From Balneolales bacterium (GTDB lineage Bacteria > Bacteroidota > Rhodothermia > Balneolales > HLUCCA01), in assembly GCA_022565415.1 (NCBI GenBank), contig JAIUMT010000215.1:1-5922 (forward strand): 5,922 nucleotides of DNA, given 5' to 3'. Position 1 is the stretch's first letter. Each line of letters begins with the position of its first letter. The translations under genes and the position numbers were made by a program. A model generated the notes under the pieces. That model was not told the origin of the DNA, did not search any database, and worked only from the letters and a program-made list of their open reading frames with translations. Positions 1 through 5,922 of the stretch are shown piece after piece.

Positions 1-525
1 CAGGCGTTTAAAGAGCTTTTCGAAAAGTATAAGCAACCGCTGTACTATCACATTCTGAAAATGGTGCATCGTAGCGATGTGGTCGAAGACCTGCAACAAG
101 AGGTCTTCTTAAAGGCTTTCGATAATATCTATTCCTACAACTCCGGCTTCGCCTTTTCAACCTGGTTGTATCGTATTACTACCAATCACACCATCGATTA
201 CCTCCGAAAGAAACGTCTTAAAACCATGTCGATTGATGATCCCATCAAGACGAAAGACGGTGAGGTGGGTATTGATGTCCCTGATGAGGACGCTGAATCG
301 GACGATTTGGTTATGCAAAAACAACGTTCTGCCATAATTAAACAGGCCCTGGAATCGTTACCTGAAAAGTATCGGATGGTTATTCAATACCGCCACATGG
401 AAGAGCTCAGCTATCAGGAAATTGCCGACTTGATGGATTTGCCTCTGGGAACTATCAAAGCTCATATTTTCCGGGCTCGCGAAATGTTGTACAAGTATTT
501 GAAAGACCGTCAGGGATCGTTTTGA
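1..525 (+). CDS. ECF-type RNA polymerase sigma factor (5' partial)
   Basis: This is a sigma-70 family alternative sigma factor, which directs core RNA polymerase to a specific promoter set. The frame is open from base 1, giving 174 visible residues, and the true start lies upstream. ECF factors are usually about 180-200 residues, so probably only some 10-25 are missing. The first ATG in the window (base 61) lies inside region 2 and is not a credible start. Region 2 spans about residues 1-72, with the core-binding segment DLQQEVFLKAF (30-40) and the -10 recognition stretch FSTWLYRITTNHTIDYLRKK (52-71). An acidic linker (about 78-105) leads to region 4 (about 113-168), whose helix-turn-helix is LSYQEIADLMDLPLGTIKAHIFRAR (first half 136-149, recognition helix about 150-161). 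No anti-sigma gene follows; the next gene is an ArsC-like protein. The regulon cannot be read from the sequence. The family call is secure. Confidence 0.95.
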   Translation, partial: QAFKELFEKYKQPLYYHILKMVHRSDVVEDLQQEVFLKAFDNIYSYNSGFAFSTWLYRITTNHTIDYLRKKRLKTMSIDDPIKTKDGEVGIDVPDEDAESDDLVMQKQRSAIIKQALESLPEKYRMVIQYRHMEELSYQEIADLMDLPLGTIKAHIFRAREMLYKYLKDRQGSF

Positions 526-550
526 CCTACTACTATTGTTACGATTCCAG

Positions 551-583
551 TTGTTGCTATTAATTATTTAGAAAAATTATCTC
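551..583 (+). promoter_or_regulatory. AT-rich leader, possible promoter of the downstream operon
   Basis: The gap between the sigma factor stop and the next ATG is 58 bp (526-583). Its last 33 bases hold only six G or C, and bases 561-580 hold a single G. This is the only intergenic space on the left side big enough for a promoter. TTGTTG at 551-556 resembles a -35 or Bacteroidota -33 element, but I find no well-spaced -10 or TAnnTTTG partner. There is no Shine-Dalgarno sequence before the ATG at 584, where an A-rich leader (571-576) may serve instead. The promoter role is inferred from position and composition only. Confidence 0.3.
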
Positions 584-934
584 ATGTTGCATGTAGTTGG
601 AATTAAAAACTGTTCTACAGTAAAAAAAACCATGAAATGGCTCGAAGAACAAGATGTTGAATTCACATTTCAGGATGTTAAAAAAGACCCACTCACAGAA
701 GAACAAATCCTCGACTTGGTTAAGAAGTTGAGCATTAAAACTGTTCTCAATAAAAAGGGCACCAAATGGCGTTCACTGCAATTGAACGACGATGACCTCT
801 CAGACCAAGACCTATTCGAACTATTGGTCGAGCATCAAACCATGATTAAACGTCCGGTGTTAATACACGGAGAAGCTGTTATGGTAGGTTTCGATCCTGA
901 AGGCGTTGAAGCATTCCTCGACAATCAGGGCTAA
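584..934 (+). CDS. ArsC/YffB-like thioredoxin-fold protein (Spx/ArsC family)
   Basis: This 116-residue cytoplasmic protein has the normal length for the ArsC/Spx/YffB family, whose members are arsenate reductases, RNA-polymerase-binding regulators (Spx, MgsR) or uncharacterised thiol proteins. The N-terminal strand and turn VVGIKNCSTVKK (4-15) hold the only cysteine, C10, at the family's active-site position. Arg63 (KWRSL) and Arg90 in the KRPVL motif (89-93) match two of the three arginines of classical ArsC. The third arsenate-binding arginine appears to be replaced by Phe103 (VGFDPEG), as in YffB-type proteins. There is no CxxC, so a canonical Spx disulfide switch is excluded. I therefore favour a YffB-like thiol protein over an arsenate reductase; no ars genes are nearby. 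The gene begins a tight operon, with the next ATG 3 nt after its stop. Confidence 0.88.
   Translation: MLHVVGIKNCSTVKKTMKWLEEQDVEFTFQDVKKDPLTEEQILDLVKKLSIKTVLNKKGTKWRSLQLNDDDLSDQDLFELLVEHQTMIKRPVLIHGEAVMVGFDPEGVEAFLDNQG
927..930 (+). promoter_or_regulatory. Weak ribosome binding site for the DUF3108 gene
   Basis: AGGG lies 7 nt before the ATG at 938, inside the end of the upstream coding region. It is the only Shine-Dalgarno-like match with good spacing in the left-hand gene block, and it supports 938 as the start. Confidence 0.4.
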
Positions 935-937
935 ATC

Positions 938-1738
938 ATGTCCGCATCAACTAAAGCGGTCTTTTTGTTTATTCTGATGGGTTTACTGGGTAGCTCCCAA
1001 GTTGCCATTGCGGAAAAGAACACAACTTCGGATTCACCTCCGCCCGACATGACTACGCTCCTTGCCAAAAAAGAAGTGCTGGAGTTCTCGGTTCATTACG
1101 GATTTATGACACTTGGCACCGTGACGATCAACGCCGTGCGTGATACTACCTACAACGACGAACCCGCCCACACATTCACGACCGTGAGTAAGTCCAATCC
1201 ATCGATTCCATTTATGGGTCGGCAGGAAAGGCATTATCTCTCCATTTTCAAAACTAAAGACAACGCACTTTACGGTCTAAATTTCTGGACCGATAATGTT
1301 AACAAAGACGAGTTTAACGATTCTCGTTATGTTTATGATTATGAAGCTGGATTTGTCTATGTATTTGAATTTGAAGAGCCTACCGATACACTTGCATTGC
1401 ACGGTCCGGCCGATAGTGGTCCTCTGTTATTCTTCCTAACCAGACTGTATGCCGGACTCGACAAACAGGTCGATTACCCCATTTACATTTCGAATGAAGA
1501 AGGAAATGTTCAAATGGATTTCACCTCTACTATTGAGCGGCGAAATATTCCAGCCTTTGGAAATGTCGACACATTTTATAGTAGCGGAAACGCAGATGTG
1601 GATGGACCATTCGGATTTTCAGGAAACTACAAAGCTTGGCACAAAGCAGACGATTTACGAGTTCCGTTAGAAGCACATGTGCGGGTATGGGTCGGAAATG
1701 TTCGCGTACGCCTCCAATCTTTTGAACGTTATGATTGA
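938..1738 (+). CDS. Secreted DUF3108 domain protein
   Basis: This 266-residue protein is predicted to be exported. Residues 1-25 form a signal peptide: a short polar start with Lys6, a hydrophobic core (7-18) and the signal peptidase I site AIA|E after residue 25. The mature protein contains no cysteine, so it is neither a lipoprotein nor disulfide-bonded. The body is rich in alternating strands and fits DUF3108. Near the start, LEFSVHYGFMTLGTVTINAV (48-67) is the typical YG...lG.v.i. opening. The end (about 226-262) has GNYKAWHKADDLRVPLEAHV followed by a VGNVRVRLQ strand, resembling the family's closing hairpins. DUF3108 proteins are periplasmic or outer-envelope proteins of unknown function. 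The gene follows the ArsC-like gene by 3 nt and overlaps dut by 8 nt. The family assignment is made by eye from this pattern; the exact role is unknown. Confidence 0.85.
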   Translation: MSASTKAVFLFILMGLLGSSQVAIAEKNTTSDSPPPDMTTLLAKKEVLEFSVHYGFMTLGTVTINAVRDTTYNDEPAHTFTTVSKSNPSIPFMGRQERHYLSIFKTKDNALYGLNFWTDNVNKDEFNDSRYVYDYEAGFVYVFEFEEPTDTLALHGPADSGPLLFFLTRLYAGLDKQVDYPIYISNEEGNVQMDFTSTIERRNIPAFGNVDTFYSSGNADVDGPFGFSGNYKAWHKADDLRVPLEAHVRVWVGNVRVRLQSFERYD

Positions 1739-2174
1739 ATTAAAAATTAAGCGCCTGCCACATTCAAAAGGCTTGCCTTTGCCTTCATATCAAACTCCAC
1801 ATTCGGCCGGAATGGACCTACACGCCGCTTTGGAGAGCGATTTAACCCTGAAGCCAGGTGAACGGAAGCTCATCCCTACGGGACTGCAAATGGCCATTCC
1901 AGACGGTTTCGAAGCCCAGATCCGTCCACGAAGCGGTCTCGCCATAAAACAGGGTATCACAATGTTAAATTCCCCCGGTACAATTGATGCCGATTACAGG
2001 GGAGAGGTGATGGTTATTGCGATTAATCATGGTCAGCAGGATGTTACTTTCAAGCACGGCGACCGTGTAGCTCAGATGGTAATAGCTCCAGTAGTACAGG
2101 TTTCCCCAACGGAGGTAGAAGATTTGAGTTCTACCACGCGTGGTTCCGGCGGATTCGGCAGTACGGGGCAATAA
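1731..2174 (+). CDS. dut: Deoxyuridine 5'-triphosphate nucleotidohydrolase (dUTPase)
   Basis: The enzyme hydrolyses dUTP to dUMP and pyrophosphate, keeping uracil out of DNA and supplying dUMP for thymidylate synthesis. It acts as a cytoplasmic homotrimer with Mg2+. All five motifs of the trimeric family are present in 147 residues: AGMDLHA (26-32), RPRSGLA (65-71), GTIDADYRGEV (83-93) with the catalytic Asp in DADYRGE and the uracil-pocket Tyr89, GDRVAQMVI (110-118), and the flexible C-terminal P-loop-like RGSGGFGSTG (137-146) that closes over the phosphates. The start is the ATG at 1731, giving MIELKIKRLP, the usual N-terminus. An in-frame ATG at 1677 would add 18 residues inside the preceding gene and is unlikely. 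The gene overlaps the DUF3108 gene by 8 nt and has no Shine-Dalgarno sequence, suggesting translational coupling. Nothing is missing or broken. Confidence 0.98.
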   Translation: MIELKIKRLPHSKGLPLPSYQTPHSAGMDLHAALESDLTLKPGERKLIPTGLQMAIPDGFEAQIRPRSGLAIKQGITMLNSPGTIDADYRGEVMVIAINHGQQDVTFKHGDRVAQMVIAPVVQVSPTEVEDLSSTTRGSGGFGSTGQ

Positions 2175-2180
2175 CACCCC

Positions 2181-3503
2181 ATGAACGGATTTCAGCCTTA
2201 CTATGACGTACTCCGAAACAACGCAAATTTCAGGCGTTTATGGTTGAGTCAGTCTATCGCCAATTTTGGCGACTGGTTCGGAATGCTGGCCATTTACGCC
2301 CTCATTCAGCAATACTCCGACTCTGAAATCCTAATCGGACTCATCATAGTGGTTAAGCTGATGAGCTTCTCTGTTTTCTCACCCTTTGCCGGATATCTAA
2401 CCGACCGTTTCGACCGAAAGATGCTAATGTATTGGTGCGATATAGGCAGAGCCGTCGTCGTGCTAGGACTCCTCCTGGTTCAAAACGAGAATCAGGTTTG
2501 GCTTGTCTATATGCTGATATCGATTCAAATGATGATGGCGGCAGTTTTCGAACCAGCCAAGTCATCGTCGATTCCGAATATCACCACCAAAGAAGAATTG
2601 GTCATCGCAAACGTCATTTCCACACTCTCGTGGAGTATCATTTTTACCCTTGGCATGGCAATTGGCGGATTCGCAACCGCTTGGCTCGGAATCACGGTCG
2701 TCTTTTTATTGAATTCAGCGACATACCTGGTGTCTGCCTGGTTTGTAAAACGCGCTGAAATTCCTCATTTGCGCACAGAATCGGAACTAAACGATCTCGC
2801 ATCCCCACTAATTGGCATCACCAAAGGATTTCGGTTCTTACTTCGCGAGCGACAAGTATTGCGTCCCGCACTGGCAAAAGGGTGGATTGAAATCTCCATC
2901 GGAGCGTTGGTTTACTTACTTATCCTAGTCTCTGATGACATCCTTTTGATGGGAAGTATCGGTCTGGGATTATTGTATGCGAGTCGTGGATTGGGAACAG
3001 CCGTCGGACCTATCGTCATTCGTCAATTCTTCCCCGACGAAACGAAATGGATCAAAGCCATTGGCCTGTGCATGGCCCTGGTCGGTATCGGCTACATGTT
3101 CGTAGGTACCACAACAACACTTTGGCTGATGTTGCCGTTGGTAGTGTTTGCCCACGCCGGATCTGGCGCGAATTGGGTAATAAGCACCATTTTGATTCAA
3201 AAACGAACGCCCGATGAGTATCGCGGAAGAGTGTTTTCCAGCGAATGGTTGCTTTTTACGCTTGTTGAATCCGTTTCTGTGATGATTGCAGCTGCGATAT
3301 TGTATTTCAACATTCTCACACTACAACAGACCATCATTCTGTTTGGCGGAATATTGGTCATTGCCGGATTTTTCTGGCACATAATCATCACAAAAGAAGA
3401 AACGCTTTGGCAAAGCTATAAGCTTGAATCGAACGGTGAAGCTGATGAGCTTCTTACATCAGAACATTCTTCGCATTTAGGCAAGCAAAAGGCCCGGATC
3501 TAG
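2181..3503 (+). CDS. MFS transporter, EntS/MFS_3-like exporter
   Basis: This 440-residue inner-membrane protein of the major facilitator superfamily probably has 12 membrane helices and uses proton exchange to move a small molecule, usually outward. The N-terminus NANFRRLWLSQSIANFGDWF (14-33) is typical of the MFS_3/EntS-like branch. The loop 2-3 signature GYLTDRFDRKML (71-82) is motif A. Hydrophobic segments are visible at about 32-44, 50-73, 87-100, 106-123, 145-165, 168-189, 237-250, 257-281, 293-310, 313-335, 355-375 and 383-403. RTPDEYRGRVFS (342-353) is the C-half equivalent of motif A seen in this branch. The charged tail (404-440) is cytoplasmic. It begins 6 nt after dut and ends its operon 8 nt from the convergent proC stop. 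The substrate cannot be deduced; drug or siderophore efflux would be guesses from the family. Confidence 0.93.
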   Translation: MNGFQPYYDVLRNNANFRRLWLSQSIANFGDWFGMLAIYALIQQYSDSEILIGLIIVVKLMSFSVFSPFAGYLTDRFDRKMLMYWCDIGRAVVVLGLLLVQNENQVWLVYMLISIQMMMAAVFEPAKSSSIPNITTKEELVIANVISTLSWSIIFTLGMAIGGFATAWLGITVVFLLNSATYLVSAWFVKRAEIPHLRTESELNDLASPLIGITKGFRFLLRERQVLRPALAKGWIEISIGALVYLLILVSDDILLMGSIGLGLLYASRGLGTAVGPIVIRQFFPDETKWIKAIGLCMALVGIGYMFVGTTTTLWLMLPLVVFAHAGSGANWVISTILIQKRTPDEYRGRVFSSEWLLFTLVESVSVMIAAAILYFNILTLQQTIILFGGILVIAGFFWHIIITKEETLWQSYKLESNGEADELLTSEHSSHLGKQKARI

Positions 3504-3511
3504 TTTAATTG

Positions 3512-4324
3512 TTACCCGAGCTCACCGGCTCTTCGCGTCGCTTCTGTAACAGCTTTTATGAGGGTAACCCTCACGCCGCCTTCTTCTAGAGCAAGTATTC
3601 CATCCGTTGTGCAACCGGCGGGAGTGGTAACGTCATCCTTCAGAATGGCAGGATGTTTACCGGTTTCGAGGACCATTTTTGCCGCGCCTAATGTCATCTG
3701 GGCGGCCAGTTCGATAGCTGTTTCGCGTGGAAGTCCGCTTTTAACACCACCATCAGCCAGGGCTTCAATAACGATGTAAATGAAGGCGGGTCCGCTTGCG
3801 CTAAGTCCCGTAACAGCGTCGAAATGCTTTTCATCTAGAACGATGGTTCGTCCTACGCTTGAAAAAAGGCGTTGAGTAACAGATAGTTGATCGTCGCTAA
3901 CCGATGAACCGCGGGCAATTGCGCTCATTCCGGCATTAACTTGAGAAGGGGTATTGGGCATCACACGAATTACGGAAGTACCCAAGGGCAACCAGCCTTC
4001 CATTTTTCGCAGGGTGACTCCGGCCATTATCGAAATCACCAAATCGTCTGATTCTATCGACTCTTTAACCGAAGCGAAAACTCCTTCAGCATTTTGTGGC
4101 TTAACACAGAAAATCAGAATCTGAGCAGCTTTAACAGCGGAATGATTATCTGTTGTTACGTGAACGCCGTGCTTCGTTTTGATGTAATCGAGGCGTTTTG
4201 CAGAAGGGTCGGATGCCGTGATTTGGTCGGCTTTGGCGATTCCAGAGGCCAAAAGTCCGGAAATAATGGTGTCACCCATTTTCCCGGATCCAATAATGGC
4301 AATTTTGTTTGAAATTTGACTCAT
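3512..4324 (-). CDS. proC: Pyrroline-5-carboxylate reductase
   Basis: The enzyme reduces 1-pyrroline-5-carboxylate to L-proline with NAD(P)H, the last step of proline synthesis, in the cytoplasm. The 270 residues match the usual length. The N-terminal Rossmann fold carries IAIIGSGKMG (8-17), the strand-end IFCVKPQ (71-77) and IRVMPNTP (119-126), which binds cofactor and substrate. The C-terminal dimerisation domain has GLSASGPAF (173-181) and the P5CR signature DDVTTPAGCTTDGI (230-243), with the TTPAG substrate-binding loop. The start ATG (4324-4322) gives MSQISNKIAIIG, the expected distance to the glycine loop. It lies 1 nt downstream of the leuB stop and lacks a Shine-Dalgarno sequence, so it probably depends on ribosomes arriving from leuB. 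It is the last gene of the minus-strand block. Confidence 0.98.
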   Translation of the reverse strand: MSQISNKIAIIGSGKMGDTIISGLLASGIAKADQITASDPSAKRLDYIKTKHGVHVTTDNHSAVKAAQILIFCVKPQNAEGVFASVKESIESDDLVISIMAGVTLRKMEGWLPLGTSVIRVMPNTPSQVNAGMSAIARGSSVSDDQLSVTQRLFSSVGRTIVLDEKHFDAVTGLSASGPAFIYIVIEALADGGVKSGLPRETAIELAAQMTLGAAKMVLETGKHPAILKDDVTTPAGCTTDGILALEEGGVRVTLIKAVTEATRRAGELG

Positions 4325-4325
4325 A

Positions 4326-5429
4326 TCACGTACTTGCGACTGATTTTGCGGAAATGACTTTAGATTTAATCAATTCAGCCATTTCTTTGGTGCCTACTAT
4401 TTTCTGAGCACCTTGAGTGAGGTCGGCACATCGATAGCCCTCAGCCAGCACTTCTTCGACGGCATTTTCGAGTTTGTCGGCCATTTCAGGCAAATCAAGC
4501 GAGAAACGCAGCATCATAGCAACCGAAGATATGGTAGCGAGCGGGTTCGCGATGAGTTGTCCTGCAATGTCAGGGGCAGAGCCGTGTACGGGCTCGTACA
4601 TGGCCGTACCGTCGCCCAAACTTGCGGAAGGTAGCATTCCTATGGATCCAGTCAGCATCGCGGCTTCATCCGATAAAATATCACCGAACATATTCTCGGT
4701 TACAATAACGTCGAATTGCTTGGGATTTCGGACTAATTGCATCGCGCAGTTGTCACCCAGCATATGATCAACTTCAATATCCGGATACTCTGGAGCTATT
4801 CGTTCTACCGTTTTTCGCCAAAGCTGGGAAGTTGCCAGGATGTTGGCTTTATCGACGGAGGTAAGTTTTTTACGACGTTTGCCGGCTGCATCGAAAGCAG
4901 CTCGAACAATACGCTCAATTTCAAATGTGTGGTAAAGCATGGTGTCAACGGCTCTTTCACCATCTGACTCCGGGTGCGGGGTTACTTCTTTGGGTTTTCC
5001 GAAGTAGAGTCCGCCGGTGAGTTCGCGAACAACGAGGAGGTCGACTCCGGATACAACTTCTTCGCGAAGGGTAGATGCACTGGTGAGCGAAGGATATACT
5101 TTTACCGGTCGGAGGTTGTTGTATAACCCCAGTTCTTTGCGAAGTTTAAGTAAGGCCTGCTCAGGACGTTTGTGAGCAGGGAGATTGTCCCATTTCGGTC
5201 CGCCAACAGCGCCAAGTAGCACAGCGTCGGCACTTTTACAGGCGGCAATCACATCATCCTTGATAGGCGTGTCGAAAGCATCCAGACTGGCGCCACCGAT
5301 GAGGTAGGTTTCGGTTTCTAACTCGTAGCCAGCGTCGTCGAACATGGCTTTAAGCACATCAACAGCGGCTTCAGTTACTTCAACCCCAATTCCATCACCA
5401 GGAACCAGTACTAATTTCTTTTTATTCAT
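4326..5429 (-). CDS. leuB: 3-isopropylmalate dehydrogenase
   Basis: The enzyme oxidises (2R,3S)-3-isopropylmalate with NAD+; decarboxylation then gives 2-oxoisocaproate, the direct precursor of leucine. It is a cytoplasmic homodimer needing Mg2+ or Mn2+. The 367 residues are normal for the family. Visible features are LVPGDGIGVEV (8-18), the substrate-side segment ALLKLRKELGLYNNLRP (92-108, Arg97 and Arg107), VVRELTGGLYFG (133-144, Arg135 and Tyr142), Lys194 in SVDKANIL, the metal-binding aspartates D226, D250 and D254, and the signature NMFGDILSDEA (246-256). HGSAPDIAG (282-290) carries the Asp287-Ile288 pair typical of NAD rather than NADP use. The start chosen is the ATG at 5429-5427, giving MNKKKLVLVPGDG; a TTG one codon upstream is a possible but less likely start. 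The leuD stop and leuB start overlap as TGATG, and proC follows after 1 nt. Confidence 0.98.
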   Translation of the reverse strand: MNKKKLVLVPGDGIGVEVTEAAVDVLKAMFDDAGYELETETYLIGGASLDAFDTPIKDDVIAACKSADAVLLGAVGGPKWDNLPAHKRPEQALLKLRKELGLYNNLRPVKVYPSLTSASTLREEVVSGVDLLVVRELTGGLYFGKPKEVTPHPESDGERAVDTMLYHTFEIERIVRAAFDAAGKRRKKLTSVDKANILATSQLWRKTVERIAPEYPDIEVDHMLGDNCAMQLVRNPKQFDVIVTENMFGDILSDEAAMLTGSIGMLPSASLGDGTAMYEPVHGSAPDIAGQLIANPLATISSVAMMLRFSLDLPEMADKLENAVEEVLAEGYRCADLTQGAQKIVGTKEMAELIKSKVISAKSVAST

Positions 5430-5442
5430 CAAATCATTCCGC
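5427..5442 (-). promoter_or_regulatory. leuD-leuB coupling junction with weak ribosome binding site
   Basis: On the minus strand the leuD stop TGA (5431-5429) and the leuB start ATG (5429-5427) share one base, forming TGATG, the classic arrangement for terminating and restarting ribosomes. GCGGAA at 5442-5437 places GGA 8 nt before this ATG but only 5 nt before the in-frame TTG at 5432-5430. This favours the ATG as the real start. Confidence 0.6.
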
Positions 5443-5922
5443 TTTTACGTGCATATTCAAATATTCCGCCGGCATCTACAATATCTGCGACATCGCCCAA
5501 TGGTTGTAGTGGAAATGTTTTGCCAGTCGTTACATTCTTGACAATATTTAATTCTTTGTCGATTTCAACTTCATCGTATGTGCTGAATTCGTTACTTATA
5601 TCATCAAACGATTCGTAAGGTATTACAAATCCGCCATCGACGGCGTTTCGATAGAAAATGCGTGCGTAAGTTGAGGCAATAACGGCTCTTGCTCCAGCCA
5701 CTTGCAGTGAAAAAGGAGCATGTTCTCGAGATGACCCGCATCCGAAATTCTTTCCGGCAACGATAACTGTAAACTCTGATTCGAACTTGTCTTGAGGGGT
5801 GAACGGGATTCCGCCTTTGGGTAATCCAGATTGCGATTCTGGAACGCCGCTGAGGGAATATCGTCCGTAGTATCGTTTTTCATCTTCTTTTTCGAGGCTG
5901 TAAACGAGATGTTCAGCCGGAA
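5429..5922 (-). CDS. leuD: 3-isopropylmalate dehydratase small subunit (5' partial)
   Basis: LeuD is the swivelling small subunit that, with LeuC (4Fe-4S), isomerises 2-isopropylmalate to 3-isopropylmalate in leucine synthesis. The frame is open to the window edge; 163 residues are visible, beginning PAEHLVYSLE, which corresponds to the family's TDxIIPAEHL region, so only roughly the first 20-40 residues are missing. The signature GKNFGCGSSREHAP lies at visible residues 56-69, followed by ARAVIASTYARIFYRNAVDGGFVIP (77-101), both lining the substrate site. The end GDVADIVDAGGIFEYARKSGMI (142-163) and the insert YYGRYSLSGVPESQSGLPKGGIPF (17-40) resemble the plant/cyanobacterial-type LeuD rather than the short enterobacterial form. 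A GTG at 5701-5699 is an internal Val in SLQVAGARAV, not a start. LeuC is expected upstream, beyond the window. Confidence 0.95.
   Translation of the reverse strand, partial: PAEHLVYSLEKEDEKRYYGRYSLSGVPESQSGLPKGGIPFTPQDKFESEFTVIVAGKNFGCGSSREHAPFSLQVAGARAVIASTYARIFYRNAVDGGFVIPYESFDDISNEFSTYDEVEIDKELNIVKNVTTGKTFPLQPLGDVADIVDAGGIFEYARKSGMI

Noticed and set aside
526..583. Possible terminator or small RNA in the gap after the sigma factor gene
   Set aside because: No stable inverted repeat with a T-tract and no RNA-like fold could be recognised in these 58 bases.
1677..1730. Upstream in-frame ATG that would lengthen dUTPase by 18 residues
   Set aside because: The extra residues lie wholly inside the DUF3108 coding region and do not resemble any dUTPase N-terminus, while MIELKIKRLP from 1731 does.
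2432..2758. Plus-strand 108-codon open frame inside the MFS gene
   Set aside because: It is an alternate-frame shadow of the transporter, with Arg/His-rich, low-plausibility composition and no start signal.
4474..4767. Plus-strand 97-codon open frame opposite leuB
   Set aside because: It lies antisense to the conserved metal- and NAD-binding region of leuB, has no recognisable motif, and is explained by the codon pattern of the real gene.
5430..5432. TTG as the leuB start codon
   Set aside because: The ATG one codon downstream overlaps the leuD stop as TGATG and has better spacing to GGA (8 nt rather than 5). The difference is a single residue.
5623..5883. Minus-strand 86-codon open frame overlapping leuD
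   Set aside because: It is out of frame with a clear LeuD reading frame that contains GKNFGCGSSREHAP and runs to the window edge. Its own translation has no recognisable domain.
1..5922. Mobile element, defence system, CRISPR array or novel cluster
   Set aside because: No transposase, integrase, nuclease, terminal inverted repeat, direct-repeat array or tRNA-like sequence was found. All genes fit known housekeeping families and no abrupt composition change is apparent by eye.

Overview
The window is an ordinary chromosomal stretch with seven protein genes, two of them cut by the window edges. The GC content looks mid-to-high 40s by eye. Four of the six visible start codons have no recognisable Shine-Dalgarno sequence close by. 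The ECF sigma factor style and a plant/cyanobacterial-type LeuD suggest a member of the Bacteroidota/Rhodothermota/Balneolota group, perhaps a marine Balneola-like lineage. This placement is inferred from protein style only; no rRNA or marker gene is present to confirm it.

Left half (1-3503, all on +): the 3' part of an ECF sigma factor gene is followed by a 58-bp AT-rich gap. Then comes a tight four-gene run: a single-cysteine ArsC/YffB-type thioredoxin-fold protein, a secreted DUF3108 protein, dUTPase (dut) and an MFS exporter. The junctions are a 3-nt gap, an 8-nt overlap and a 6-nt gap, so these four are almost certainly co-transcribed. Their functions are mixed (redox or regulatory, envelope, nucleotide-pool cleaning, efflux), as in many housekeeping operons.

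Right half (3512-5922, all on -): reading leftwards there is leuD (5' end beyond the window), leuB and proC. leuD and leuB share a TGATG stop/start junction, and leuB and proC are 1 nt apart. LeuD (with LeuC, not seen) isomerises 2-isopropylmalate to 3-isopropylmalate, and LeuB oxidises that to the precursor of 2-oxoisocaproate. ProC carries out the last step of proline synthesis, so a leucine-pathway transcript appears to end in a proline gene.

The two blocks converge with only 8 nt between the MFS and proC stop codons and no recognisable terminator. I found no mobile element, CRISPR array, RNA gene, riboswitch or long repeat, and no gene-free stretch longer than 58 bp. I do not see a previously undescribed system here; the points of interest are modest matters of gene order, start choice and motifs.
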